A stretch of 64,000 nt of DNA from an uncultured Planctomycetia bacterium (GTDB lineage: Bacteria > Planctomycetota > Phycisphaerae > Phycisphaerales > SM1A02). Both the position numbers and the translations under genes were made by a program. A model generated the notes under the pieces. The model searched no databases and was not told the origin of the DNA. It saw only the letters and a program-made list of their open reading frames with translations. Positions 1 to 7,874 of this stretch are shown piece after piece. Position 1 is the stretch's first letter. Every line of letters begins with the position of its first letter. The DNA lies in contig CALMPF010000067.1 of NCBI GenBank assembly GCA_937871505.1, positions 27,206-91,205 on the forward strand, read 5' to 3'.

Positions 1-1881
1 GTTCTCCATCGCGACGCCGAATCCGGCCCATTCGAGCATTCCCATGTCGTTCGCGGCGTCGCCGATGGCCATGATCTCCTCGCGCCGGACATTGATCCGG
101 CGCGCGACGCGCTGGAGCGCGATCCCCTTGTCGACGAGCGGCGCCGTCACCTGGGCCATGTGCGGATGGCTGAGGAACATCGCCACGCGCCGCTGGCGCC
201 AGAGCCCCTCGCGGACAGGCTCGAGCGCGCGGGGAAGCCGCTCTGCCGGGGCGAGCACGTTGATCCGCGTCACCGGGGCCCTCAGCACCAGCTCGAGCGG
301 ACCGACGGTGGTCGGTTCCAGCAGGCGTGCGACCTCCTGCTGGAGGCGTCGATCGACGCGATCGGTGTGGCATCGGTCGAGGACATCGATCTCGACGACC
401 ACGTCGGGATCGACGCCCCTGATCGACCCCACGACGCTCTGCGCCAGATCCGGCGGGAGCGACTCGTGATGCTGCGCCCGGTGATCGAGCGGATTCCAGA
501 TCACCGCCCCGTTGAAGTTGATCGTCGGTCCGACGAGGTCGAGCGCACGGACGACCTCGTGCATCAGGCGCGGCGAGCGGGCGGTCGCGAGCACGACGAC
601 CACTCCCGCGTCGACGGCGCGACGCACCGCGCGGCGCACCGGCGCCGTGAGCTCGCCGTCGCTCCGGAGGAGCGTCCCATCGACGTCGATGGCCAGCAGC
701 CTGACCGCCGCCGCCGGCCCCGGCGGCGCGGGTCGCAGCGCGGCGGCGCTGCGCACCGTGCCGCGGAGCGACTGGTGCGGCGACGCGGAGGCCGAGGGCG
801 GCGAGGGCGACGGGGAGGAGGAGTGGGAGCGCTGGAGATCGACTGCGGCGGCGAGCGCGGCGGGGCGCCCTGCGGCCCCGCTCGCCGCCGCCCCTCGCGC
901 TGGCGCGAGGCCCGATCCGCGGAGCGCGACGGCCTCGCTTCGCGCACCGCCGAAGCTCCGGGCCACCGCCTCGGCGAGCGCCGCCTCGAGCTCTGGGAAC
1001 GCGAAGCGATGTCCCAGGCGCGCGGCGAGCGCGGGGACGGCGCGCTGGCTGGAGACGAGGAAGCGGGCGATCCCGCCGAATGCGAGGCGGAGCCCGAGGT
1101 AGGGCACGGGGATCGGAGCGCGCCGGCCGACGGCGCGGGCCAGCTCGCGCGTGAACTCGCGGTTGGTCGCGCCGGTCGGCGCCACGACGTTGAGCGCTCC
1201 GCGGACGCGCCCGTCGCGGAGGGCGAGATCGATCATCCCGATGACGTCCTGCCAGTGCACCCACGGCATCCACTGCCGGCCGGAGGCCATGCGGCCGCCA
1301 AGACCGCGCCGGAAGAACGGGAGCAACCGCGGCAGCGCTCCGCCGCGATCGTCGAGCACGATGCCGATGCGCATCGCGACGCACCGCGTCGCGGCGGACG
1401 CCGCCTTCATCGCCTCCGCCTCCCAGCGCACGCAGAGCTCGGCGAGGAAGTCGGTGCCGGCGGGGGCGTCCTCGCCGAGCTCCCGGTCTCCGCCGTCGCC
1501 GTAGTACCCGGTCGCCGAAGCCGAGAGAAAGACCGCCGGGGGTCTGCGAGACTCCTCGATCGCGACGACCACCTGATGGGTGCCGTCGAGCCGGCTCTCC
1601 TCGATCGTCCGGCGATACTCGGCCGTCCATCGCCGATCCGCGATGCCGGCTGCGGCGAGGTGCACGACGGCATCGGCGCCGTCGAGCGAGCGCTGCCAGG
1701 CCCCGGGAATCCCGCAATCGCCCTCGACGACGCGAATCCGCGGGTTGCTCGCGGCGGCGAAGAGCCGCGCCGCGCTCCCGGCGTCGCGCGAGATCACGGT
1801 CACGGCGTCCCCGCGCCCGAGCCGGTCGAGGACGAGGCGACGGCCGATGGTTCCCGTGGCGCCGGTGATGACGAGGTGCAT
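1..1881 (-). CDS. TIGR01777-type epimerase fused to Cof-type HAD phosphatase (3' end cut by window)
   Basis: One open frame of 627 codons runs off the left edge of the window with no stop. Residues 1-305 are an SDR-type nucleoside-diphosphate-sugar epimerase of the TIGR01777/YfcH kind: an N-terminal GATGTIG nucleotide-binding turn at 7-13 and a C-terminal FPELEAAL stretch typical of the DUF1731 tail. After a linker of about 85 residues rich in Ala, Pro and Ser, a HAD-IIB phosphatase begins. Motif I (DVDGT) is near 399-403, and the late motif GDAANDMGML lies close to the edge. The two domains share a frame with no stop between them. A GTG in the linker just before the HAD domain could start a separate protein, so the fusion is likely but not certain. 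The ATG at 1881 directly precedes the Rossmann strand. Substrates of both halves are unknown. Confidence 0.8.
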   Translation of the reverse strand, partial: MHLVITGATGTIGRRLVLDRLGRGDAVTVISRDAGSAARLFAAASNPRIRVVEGDCGIPGAWQRSLDGADAVVHLAAAGIADRRWTAEYRRTIEESRLDGTHQVVVAIEESRRPPAVFLSASATGYYGDGGDRELGEDAPAGTDFLAELCVRWEAEAMKAASAATRCVAMRIGIVLDDRGGALPRLLPFFRRGLGGRMASGRQWMPWVHWQDVIGMIDLALRDGRVRGALNVVAPTGATNREFTRELARAVGRRAPIPVPYLGLRLAFGGIARFLVSSQRAVPALAARLGHRFAFPELEAALAEAVARSFGGARSEAVALRGSGLAPARGAAASGAAGRPAALAAAVDLQRSHSSSPSPSPPSASASPHQSLRGTVRSAAALRPAPPGPAAAVRLLAIDVDGTLLRSDGELTAPVRRAVRRAVDAGVVVVLATARSPRLMHEVVRALDLVGPTINFNGAVIWNPLDHRAQHHESLPPDLAQSVVGSIRGVDPDVVVEIDVLDRCHTDRVDRRLQQEVARLLEPTTVGPLELVLRAPVTRINVLAPAERLPRALEPVREGLWRQRRVAMFLSHPHMAQVTAPLVDKGIALQRVARRINVRREEIMAIGDAANDMGMLEWAGFGVAMEN

Positions 1882-2431
1882 CGGAACGGCGATGGTAGTG
1901 GATGCCGACGGACGGCGCCCCAAGCGAACCGGTCGAAGGCGAAGTCAGGCGGGACCGGCGCGTCGGCCCCGCCAGAGACAGCTCAAAGTCGCCGTCGCGC
2001 GCTGTTGTCGGCCCCGGCGCCCGGCGCTGCCGAGGGCTGCTTGCGGACCGCGAGCTCGTGCGCCGGCGAGCACGCAACGCCGCCCGCGATCCGCATGCGG
2101 GTCCGGGATCAGGACGAGGAACTCACCGCGCGAACCGCCCAGCCGTGCCCCCCACTTCCCGGCACGAGCGCCCCGATCCCCCTTGATCGACCCTCGGAGC
2201 CGCCACGCAAACGAAGCCCGAACGACATCGCGATGGCCATGCGAACCACCCTCCTCTCCCGGGGGCGACTCGCGCCCAACTCGCAGCCACCTCGCAACTG
2301 ACTCGCAACTGACTCGCGCCCGACTCGAGCCTGACTTGCGACTGACTCGATACTGACTTGCGACTGACTCGCGCCCGACCCGCGCCCGGCCCGCGCGGGG
2401 CTCGGAAGCGGCTCCGGGGCGGCACCGCAGC
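1882..2431. other. Intergenic region with no supported gene
   Basis: About 550 bases lie between the rpoN stop and the epimerase start. Several frames are open on both strands, but none resembles a known protein and none has a convincing ribosome binding site. The region holds an 11-bp tandem array (2269-2400) and one copy of a diverged repeat (2023-2064 and 2078-2235) whose partner lies near 49.75-50.16 kb. A TACCAT hexamer on the minus strand (1892-1897), 10 bases before the epimerase ATG, could be a -10 box. Confidence 0.6.
2269..2400. repeat. Twelve 11-bp degenerate tandem repeats
   Basis: Twelve consecutive 11-base units follow the pattern CTCGCAACTGA with substitutions. The central units (2291-2378) are the best conserved and the right-hand ones are GC-enriched. 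The 11-base period does not fit a codon repeat. It lies just downstream of the rpoN stop codon on the transcribed strand. No function is evident. Confidence 0.85.
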
Positions 2432-3982
2432 TCAGGCGTGGCGCTTGCGCCGCCTGGCGGGCGGGATGTCGAGTTGCTCGCGGTACTTCACCACCGTGCG
2501 ACGGGCGATGGTGACTCCGCGCGCCTTCAGCGCGTCGGCGATCGCCTGGTCGCTCAGGGGCCGTGGAGGATCTTCGGCATCGACGATCTCGCGGACGAGC
2601 TGCCTGACGGCCTCCCAGCTCATCTCCTCCCCGCCGCCGTCGCGCTCCCGCCCTCCTGAGAAGAGCCGCCGCAGAGGCACCAGCCCCCGCGGCGTCTGAA
2701 GCCACTTGTCGGCCACCGCCCTGCTGACGGTGGCGACGTGAACACCGAGGGCGTCGGCGATCTCCGTCATCGGCAGCGGCCGGAGATGGGCCGGGCCGTG
2801 ATCGAGAAACTCGCGCTGCTTCTCGATCACCAGCTCGACGACCTTCAGAAGCGTCGCGCGGCGCTGGGCGATCGAGTCGATCAGCCACTCGGCGCTGCGC
2901 ACGCTCCCTGCAAGGTACTCTCGCGTCTGCGCGTCGACGGAGCGGTCCCGCGCCATGCGCTCGTAGCGAGGGGAGACCCGCAGCGGCGGCAGCCGCCCGT
3001 CGGTCACCGCCGCGACGTAGCGGTTCGCCGCCTCGTCGAACTCGACGACGGCGTCGGGGACGATCGGCGGAACGTCGGCGTCGACGAGGTCGCGCCCCGG
3101 GGTGAGCCGGAGCCGCGCCATCTGCACCTTCGCGGCCGCGATCCGCTCCATCGAGATCCCGCCGTCGCGCTCGATCTTCGGAAGGCGGTTCTGGAGCAGG
3201 TCGTCATAGTGGTCGACCAGCAGGCGCTCCACATCCTCCCAGACCGGGCGCTCGATCGGCGACGCGGCTTCACGCAGCGCCTGCGCCTGAAGGATGAGGC
3301 TCTCCCGCACATCGCGCGCCGCGAGGCCCGGCGGCTCCAGCGTGCGCTGGAGGCTCTCCAGCGCCGACTCGAGCACCGCGACGGTCGGCGGAGCGCCGGC
3401 CCAGCCGCTCTCTCCGCTGGCGGCCTGCTCGCGAATCGTCTCGAGATCGGCCCCGATGCGGCCATCGTCGTCGAGGTACTCGATGAGCAGCCGCCCCGCC
3501 TCCGCGATCTCCTCCGGCTCGTCCGCGAAGGCCCACTGACGCCGCGCCTGTTCGATCAGCGACTCGCTCCGCGCCGGGGCATTCGCCATCGCCTCGAGCT
3601 TTCGGTCGCGGCCGTCCGGATCGATCGCGCGCGGGCGCTCCCAGGTGGCATCGGAATCGAACGCCTCCACGTAGCTGGACTCGAGGTCGCCGAGCCTTCT
3701 GAAGTCGTCGACGCCGGGGCTGCCGTCGGCGGCGACCACGAGCGGCTTGCCCGCGAGCTCCTCCTCGGCCTCGTCTTCGCGCCGCTCCTCGGCGATCTGC
3801 TGCTCGTCGGGGGAGCCGTCGGCCCGATCGAGCGCGACGTTGCTCTCGAGCTCCTGCTCGATGCGCTCCTCGAGAGCGATCATCGGGAGCTGGAGGATCT
3901 CCATCGACTGGATCATCCTCGGCGCGAGCCGAAGCTGCTGTGAGAGCCTTGCCTGCTGGACTTGGGCGAGCCGCATCGTCAT
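2432..3982 (-). CDS. rpoN: RNA polymerase sigma-54 factor
   Basis: The 516-aa protein directs core RNA polymerase to -24/-12 promoters and needs an AAA+ activator to open them. The start at 3982 (MTMRLAQVQQARLSQQ) matches the family N-terminus; upstream codons in the same frame look non-homologous. Residues 1-50 are the glutamine-rich activator-interacting region I with the LAPRMIQSMEILQLP signature. An acidic segment follows, then the core-binding domain. The C-terminus holds a helix-turn-helix (ALGVHVATVSRAVADKW) and the RpoN box (ARRTVVKYREQL) about 20 residues from the end. The length is normal. A GGAG lies 5 bases before the ATG. The gene follows recR by 95 bases in the same orientation. 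An unusually long frame continues upstream of the start, an effect of GC-rich composition. Confidence 0.95.
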   Translation of the reverse strand: MTMRLAQVQQARLSQQLRLAPRMIQSMEILQLPMIALEERIEQELESNVALDRADGSPDEQQIAEERREDEAEEELAGKPLVVAADGSPGVDDFRRLGDLESSYVEAFDSDATWERPRAIDPDGRDRKLEAMANAPARSESLIEQARRQWAFADEPEEIAEAGRLLIEYLDDDGRIGADLETIREQAASGESGWAGAPPTVAVLESALESLQRTLEPPGLAARDVRESLILQAQALREAASPIERPVWEDVERLLVDHYDDLLQNRLPKIERDGGISMERIAAAKVQMARLRLTPGRDLVDADVPPIVPDAVVEFDEAANRYVAAVTDGRLPPLRVSPRYERMARDRSVDAQTREYLAGSVRSAEWLIDSIAQRRATLLKVVELVIEKQREFLDHGPAHLRPLPMTEIADALGVHVATVSRAVADKWLQTPRGLVPLRRLFSGGRERDGGGEEMSWEAVRQLVREIVDAEDPPRPLSDQAIADALKARGVTIARRTVVKYREQLDIPPARRRKRHA

Positions 3983-4077
3983 CGCGCTCCGTCGACGCGG
4001 GGATGGTAGCCGAGGCGGCGGCGCACCCAGTCGGCGGCGGAGAAACTTCGCGTCGATTCCGCAGCTCGGCGCGGCGC

Positions 4078-4707
4078 TCAGCGTCGCCCCTCGATCGCAT
4101 CGGCGAGCACCGCCTTGTTGGCGTACTCGAGCTGCGACCCGCTCGGCAGGCCGCGGGCGAGCCGAGTGACGCGCAGGCCGCGCCCCGCGGCGGCCTCGCG
4201 CAGCAGCTCCGCCACGCGCAGCGCCGTGGAATCGCCCTCGAGATCCGGATTGAGCCCCAGGATCACCTCGGTCACGGCGGCGCCGCGGCAGTTCGCGGAG
4301 GGATCGCGCACCCGCGCGCAGAGCGACTCGACCGTCAGCGCCTCGACACCGACGCCGTCGAGCGGGGCGATCCGGCCGAGCAGGACGTGATACACGCCGC
4401 GGTACATCCCCGTCTGCTCGAGCACGATCAGGTCCTTCGGCTGCTCGACCACGAGGATCGTCGCCGCATCCCGCGCCGGATCGGCGCAGATCGGACATGG
4501 ATCGCCGTCGGCGAGATTCCAGCAGATCGAGCAGTGCCTCACGCGCTCCTTGACGTCGGCGATCGCCCGGGCGAGCGCAAGCGCCTCGTCGCTCGTCGAC
4601 TTGAGGACGTGGAAGGCCAGCCGCTCGGCGCTCCGGCGACCGATCCCGGGCAGCGAGGAGAACTCCTCGATCAGGCGCTCGACCGTCGCCGGATACGCTC
4701 CGCTCAT
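4078..4707 (-). CDS. recR: Recombination protein RecR
   Basis: The 209-aa protein has the full RecR layout: an N-terminal helix-hairpin-helix (LPGIGRRSAERLAFHVL) near 18-35, a four-cysteine zinc motif (CSICWN...CPICADPAR) near 55-75, and a Toprim domain (ILVVEQPKDLIVLEQTG, then VILGLNPDLEGD). RecR acts with RecO/RecF to load RecA at gaps. The ATG at 4707 overlaps the ebfC stop in an ATGA, which fixes the start and implies translational coupling. The order dnaX-ebfC-recR is widely conserved in bacteria. Confidence 0.97.
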   Translation of the reverse strand: MSGAYPATVERLIEEFSSLPGIGRRSAERLAFHVLKSTSDEALALARAIADVKERVRHCSICWNLADGDPCPICADPARDAATILVVEQPKDLIVLEQTGMYRGVYHVLLGRIAPLDGVGVEALTVESLCARVRDPSANCRGAAVTEVILGLNPDLEGDSTALRVAELLREAAAGRGLRVTRLARGLPSGSQLEYANKAVLADAIEGRR

Positions 4708-5078
4708 CGCGCCAGCCCTTCGATCAGGCCCTCGGGAAGCGGGAGGTTCATCTCCTGCGCCGCAGCGTGAGCGTGCTCGGCGATCATCCGCTGCGCCTTG
4801 GAGAGCGCGTCGTTGACCGCCTCCACCAGGAGGGCCGTCGCATCTTCGTGCGTCTGCCGCTCGCCCGAGGCCAGCCCGGCGCGGAGCGCCGGCTGCACCT
4901 CGATCGAGACCACGCGCAGACGGCCGTCGGCGACCGCGACGACGACGCCCCCGCCGCTCTCTCCGGAGACCGTCCGCGCTGCGAGCTCGAGGCGCACCTC
5001 TTCCATCCGGGCCTTGATCTTCGGAAGGTCCTTCAGCGCCGCGGCGAGCTTCGCCGCCTGCTTCATCGAGTCGAACAT
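4704..5078 (-). CDS. ebfC: YbaB/EbfC nucleoid-associated protein
   Basis: The 124-aa protein matches the small DNA-binding YbaB/EbfC family: an N-terminal amphipathic helix (MFDSMKQAAKLAAALKDLPK), a central ARTVSGESGGGVVVAVADGRLRV-like strand region, and a long C-terminal helix. The members dimerise and bind DNA. It sits between dnaX and recR, its usual position, and its stop overlaps the recR start by four bases. An AAGGA about 11 bases before the ATG serves as ribosome binding site. The C-terminus is slightly extended and rich in Leu and Glu. Confidence 0.93.
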   Translation of the reverse strand: MFDSMKQAAKLAAALKDLPKIKARMEEVRLELAARTVSGESGGGVVVAVADGRLRVVSIEVQPALRAGLASGERQTHEDATALLVEAVNDALSKAQRMIAEHAHAAAQEMNLPLPEGLIEGLAR

Positions 5079-5150
5079 CGCGGTGGGTTCCTTGGGGGTG
5101 AGCCGCCGCGCAGATCGCAGGCGACGGCGACGACGATACGTCCGGCCGGG

Positions 5151-7142
5151 TCAGTCGCCCCCGTCGCCCGGCGAGCGCGGCGCCTCCGGCGCGCGGCGCT
5201 CCGCCGAGACGACCGTGGCATCGAAGATCTCGCACGCCTCGCGCACGAGCGGATGATCGCGCACCAGCGCGTGGAGCGCACCATCGCCGCCGGCAGAGCG
5301 GCCCGACGGAGGCGGGCCCGCACCGGCGCTCGGCACGGCTCCGCGAGCTGCGGAGCCGGCCCCCGGAAGACCGTCGATCACGACCGCGACGCGCCGCCCC
5401 GCCGCGCGCAGGACAAGCTCGGCCACCGTCGACCCGGCGGAGCGCATGAGCTCGGCGAGGCCGGGTTCGACCGGGCCGATCGACAGGCGGAGCCTTCCCC
5501 CTTCGAGCGCGAGCGGCGCGAGCGACTCGCAGACCGCGCGTTCGAAGCGCGTCGAGGCTGCCGCAGCCACGCGCTCCCAGAGCGACTCCGCGAGCTCGCG
5601 CGGCGAGGCGGCATCGACCTGGCCCTCGGTCGCAGGAACCGGGGGGAGCTCCGGCGCCTCCCTCCGCCCGGCGTCGGCGCGCGTCGCGCCGGAGGGGGCA
5701 GAGGCGTCGGCCGGCGCCGGCGCACTCGCATCGTCGGGACGCGGATCGCCCGCAGTCCCCCGCGGCGGGGCCGCCGGAGCCCCATCCGGCCGTGCCGCCG
5801 AAGCCCGATTCGGCCGCGTCGCCGAACCCGCCGCGGCGGCAGCCTCCGGCGCCTCCGCGGCGCCGCTCAGCGCGGGGCCGCCGGCGGACTCAGCGGAGTT
5901 TTTTTTTTCGTCGGCCGCCGGCGCACCCGCGCCTCCGGCCGCGATGAGCTGCGACGCCAGCGCCAGCCGGACGAGAAGCGCATCGAAGATCGCGCGCGGC
6001 GCGCTGGAGAAGCGCGCCGCCCGCGCCCCGTTCTCGCAGAGGGCGATCATGTGGACGAGCTGCGACGGCTCGAATCTCCCCGAGAGCGCCACCGCCGCGT
6101 CGCGCGACTCGCCGAAGCGGCCCATCAGCGGCGATGCGCCGCCGCAGACCGCCGCGATCATGAGGGTGCGGAACTGCTCGGCGAGCGCCTCGATCGCCTG
6201 CTCGTAGGTGTTGCCCGTCTGGAGCAGCTCCTCGCCCGCGGCGAGCGCGGCGGCGGGGTCGCCTTCGGCGATCGAAGTCGCCAGCGCATGCACGACCGCC
6301 GACTCGGGCAGCCCCAGCAGGCGCTCGACGACGGCGCCGTCGATCGGAGCGCCGCCGGGATCGGCGGCGGCGATGATCCGATCGAGCAGGCTCAGGGCGT
6401 CGCGCATCGACCCGTTCGCAAGCCGCGCCACCTGGAGGATCACCGCGTCATCGCAGCGGACGCCCTCGCGCGCGAGGACGCTGCGCAGGTGCTCCGCGAT
6501 CCGGGCCGCGGGGATCGCCCTGAAGTCGAAGCGCTGGCAGCGGCTCTGGATCGTCGCCGGGACCTTGTGCGCCTCGGTGGTGCAGAGGATGAACTTCACG
6601 TGCCGCGGCGGCTCTTCCATGGTCTTGAGGAGCGCGTTGAAGGCGCCCTTCGAGAGCATGTGGACCTCGTCGATGATGTAGATGCGATAGGGCGACCGCG
6701 CCGGCATGAAGGTCGAGTTCGCGATCAGGTCGCGGACATTGTCGACGCCGGTGTTGCTCGCCGCATCGATCTCGATCACGTCGATGTCGTCGCCGCGGAG
6801 GATCGCATCGGCCACGGCGTCGCGCTCGGCGAGCTCGGGGACTGCGTTGAGCGTCAGGGCCAGCAGCCGCGCCGCGGAGGTCTTCCCGACGCCGCGCGTT
6901 CCCGTGAAGAGGTAGGCGTGCGCCACCCGGCCCTGGGCGACGGCGTTGCGCAGGGTCTGAACGATCGCCTCCTGCCCGACGAGCTCATCGAAGTCGCGCG
7001 AGCGGTAGCGACGGGCGAGCACCGCATACGGGGTGCCGGGCTGACCTCCGGCGGAGGGGACCGCGACCCCGGCGGCAGCCGCGGCTTCCCCGGCGGTGGC
7101 GGGCTCTGCATTCGAGATTTTCGCGCGGGGCTGCCGGGCCAT
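5151..7142 (-). CDS. dnaX: DNA polymerase III subunit tau (and probably gamma)
   Basis: The 663-aa clamp-loader ATPase has Walker A (GTRGVGKT) at 81-88, a DEVH Walker B at 158-161, an arginine-finger region (IQSRCQRFDF) near 198-208 and a helical domain III to about 390. A long Ala/Pro-rich linker follows and then the tau-specific C-terminus. Two features are odd. First, the four zinc-binding cysteines normally between Walker A and the DEAD-type box are all absent (residues 99-120 read LNAVPELAERDAVADAILRG). Second, a run of ten A residues in the coding strand (codons 412-415) allows slippage: adding one base gives a stop after 417 residues, deleting one after 424, either of which would make a gamma-length protein. 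The start at 7142 is the first ATG before the conserved core. The gene lies downstream of ffs and upstream of ebfC. Confidence 0.95.
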   Translation of the reverse strand: MARQPRAKISNAEPATAGEAAAAAGVAVPSAGGQPGTPYAVLARRYRSRDFDELVGQEAIVQTLRNAVAQGRVAHAYLFTGTRGVGKTSAARLLALTLNAVPELAERDAVADAILRGDDIDVIEIDAASNTGVDNVRDLIANSTFMPARSPYRIYIIDEVHMLSKGAFNALLKTMEEPPRHVKFILCTTEAHKVPATIQSRCQRFDFRAIPAARIAEHLRSVLAREGVRCDDAVILQVARLANGSMRDALSLLDRIIAAADPGGAPIDGAVVERLLGLPESAVVHALATSIAEGDPAAALAAGEELLQTGNTYEQAIEALAEQFRTLMIAAVCGGASPLMGRFGESRDAAVALSGRFEPSQLVHMIALCENGARAARFSSAPRAIFDALLVRLALASQLIAAGGAGAPAADEKKNSAESAGGPALSGAAEAPEAAAAAGSATRPNRASAARPDGAPAAPPRGTAGDPRPDDASAPAPADASAPSGATRADAGRREAPELPPVPATEGQVDAASPRELAESLWERVAAAASTRFERAVCESLAPLALEGGRLRLSIGPVEPGLAELMRSAGSTVAELVLRAAGRRVAVVIDGLPGAGSAARGAVPSAGAGPPPSGRSAGGDGALHALVRDHPLVREACEIFDATVVSAERRAPEAPRSPGDGGD
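5899..5908 (-). promoter_or_regulatory. A10 slippage site in dnaX
   Basis: Ten consecutive T on the plus strand, read as A10 in the dnaX coding strand, span codons GAA AAA AAA AAC at residues 412-415. In the +1-base product the sequence reads Lys-Leu-Arg then TGA. In the -1-base product it stops after 424 residues. It lies just past domain III, where gamma ends in other bacteria. A homopolymer this long is exceptional in this GC-rich window. Confidence 0.75.
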
Positions 7143-7270
7143 CGGTGGAGCGTCGGGTGCTGAAGTGGATCGTTCGAGGGGCCGCGCCGCGCGGTCGCCT
7201 CGCGGCCCGGAGACGCCCGCCGCCCCCTGCGAGGGCGCCCGGGCGCAACGCCGCAGCCGACGCGACCGCC

Positions 7271-7400
7271 CTTCGGCGGACGGAAGACGGCCAGGCACCC
7301 GCCCGCTCGGACGACGACGCTTATGGCTGCTGCGGTCAAGCCCTGACCAGGTTCACGCGCCTTCCGCCGGACGGACCCGGCCGTCTTCCAACCGCCGAAG
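7271..7400 (-). ncRNA. ffs: Signal recognition particle RNA (small bacterial type)
   Basis: The transcribed strand carries the conserved SRP domain IV motif GGTCAGG followed by GACCGCAGCAGCC (near 7325-7352). The flanks pair over a long stem: CTTCGGCGG plus GGAAGACGGCC at the 5' side (7380-7400) pairs with GGCCGTCTTCC plus CCGCCGAAG at the 3' side (7271-7293). The tip between the GG and CC reads GCTTGA rather than the usual GGAA tetraloop. Placement directly upstream of dnaX is the conserved position of this gene in many bacteria. A TGnTACACT extended -10 box lies just upstream. Ends are estimated from the pairing and could be off by a few bases. Confidence 0.85.
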
Positions 7401-7405
7401 GTCCG

Positions 7406-7411
7406 AGTGTA
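7406..7411 (-). promoter_or_regulatory. -10 box of ffs
   Basis: On the minus strand TGCTACACT forms an extended -10 element ending 5 bases before the predicted SRP RNA 5' end. No good -35 hexamer is visible at 16-18 bases. The same TACACT hexamer precedes two other genes in the window. Confidence 0.5.
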
Positions 7412-7466
7412 GCAGGCTGACACGGCCGCGCTTCCACGCCGTTCGGGGTGCGCAGGCGGGGGACCC

Positions 7467-7650
7467 AGCACTCCAGCGCTGAAACGCGTCGTCGCGAGGC
7501 AGCTCGGGGCGGCTTCTGGCAAGGAGCAGCGACGGCTTCGGGCCGACCGCGTAGCCGCAGCGCTGCGTCGAGGCCCGAAGCCGAGCTGCGGCGCCGCCAG
7601 AATGCCGCATCCGGGCGGCCGCAGCAGACGAGTCCCAGCGCTGCAGTGCT
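7467..7650. ncRNA. Candidate 6S-like structured RNA
   Basis: A 184-base segment folds into one long interrupted hairpin. The outer arms 7467-7481 and 7636-7650 pair at 14 of 15 positions. Arms 7514-7520 and 7596-7602 (TTCTGGC/GCCAGAA) pair perfectly, as do 7533-7544 and 7572-7583 (CGGCTTCGGGCC/GGCCCGAAGCCG). An apical loop with a GCAGCGCTGC palindrome lies between. A closing stem, large internal bubbles and an apical stem at about 180 nt is the outline of 6S RNA. The segment has no plausible protein. The strand is not settled: on minus it would be collinear with ffs and dnaX. An alternative is a chance-structured GC-rich leader, but three nested perfect or near-perfect stems argue against that. 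Confidence 0.45.
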
Positions 7651-7861
7651 CGATCGGTCGGGGCAGCAGATCAAACCCGCCGAGGGACCCGTCCGTCGGA
7701 GCGGCAGCTCCCGCGATGAACGCGCGAGCGTCGCCGCCGCGACTCCGGCGCCGCCTGCGGGAACGACGGCCCGGGCGCCGCGGTGCCCGGGGGTGCCCGG
7801 GGATGCCCGGGGGTGCCCGGCGCGGACCGCCCGGTGCGGACTGCCCGCGGCGCTGTTCACT

Positions 7862-7867
7862 TACACT
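7862..7867 (+). promoter_or_regulatory. -10 box, probable leaderless promoter of the PIN-TRAM gene
   Basis: TACACT lies 7 bases before the ATG at 7875, so transcription would begin at or beside the start codon. No Shine-Dalgarno sequence fits between. The -35 region is weak. Confidence 0.5.
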
Positions 7868-7874
7868 CTGCGTC

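Noticed and set aside
160..2301. A 713-codon open frame on the plus strand
   Set aside because: It is the codon-register mirror of the epimerase-HAD gene on the minus strand, is Arg/Ala-rich without any family motif, and arises because GC-rich genes keep the opposite frame open.
2432..4498. rpoN extended to 688 residues
   Set aside because: The added N-terminus overlaps recR, has no homology and the family N-terminus (MRLAQVQQARLSQQL) begins at the chosen start.
4767..7163. A 798-codon open frame on the plus strand opposite dnaX and ebfC
   Set aside because: Composition is dominated by Arg and Ala, with no recognisable domain, while dnaX, ebfC and recR on the other strand are unmistakable.
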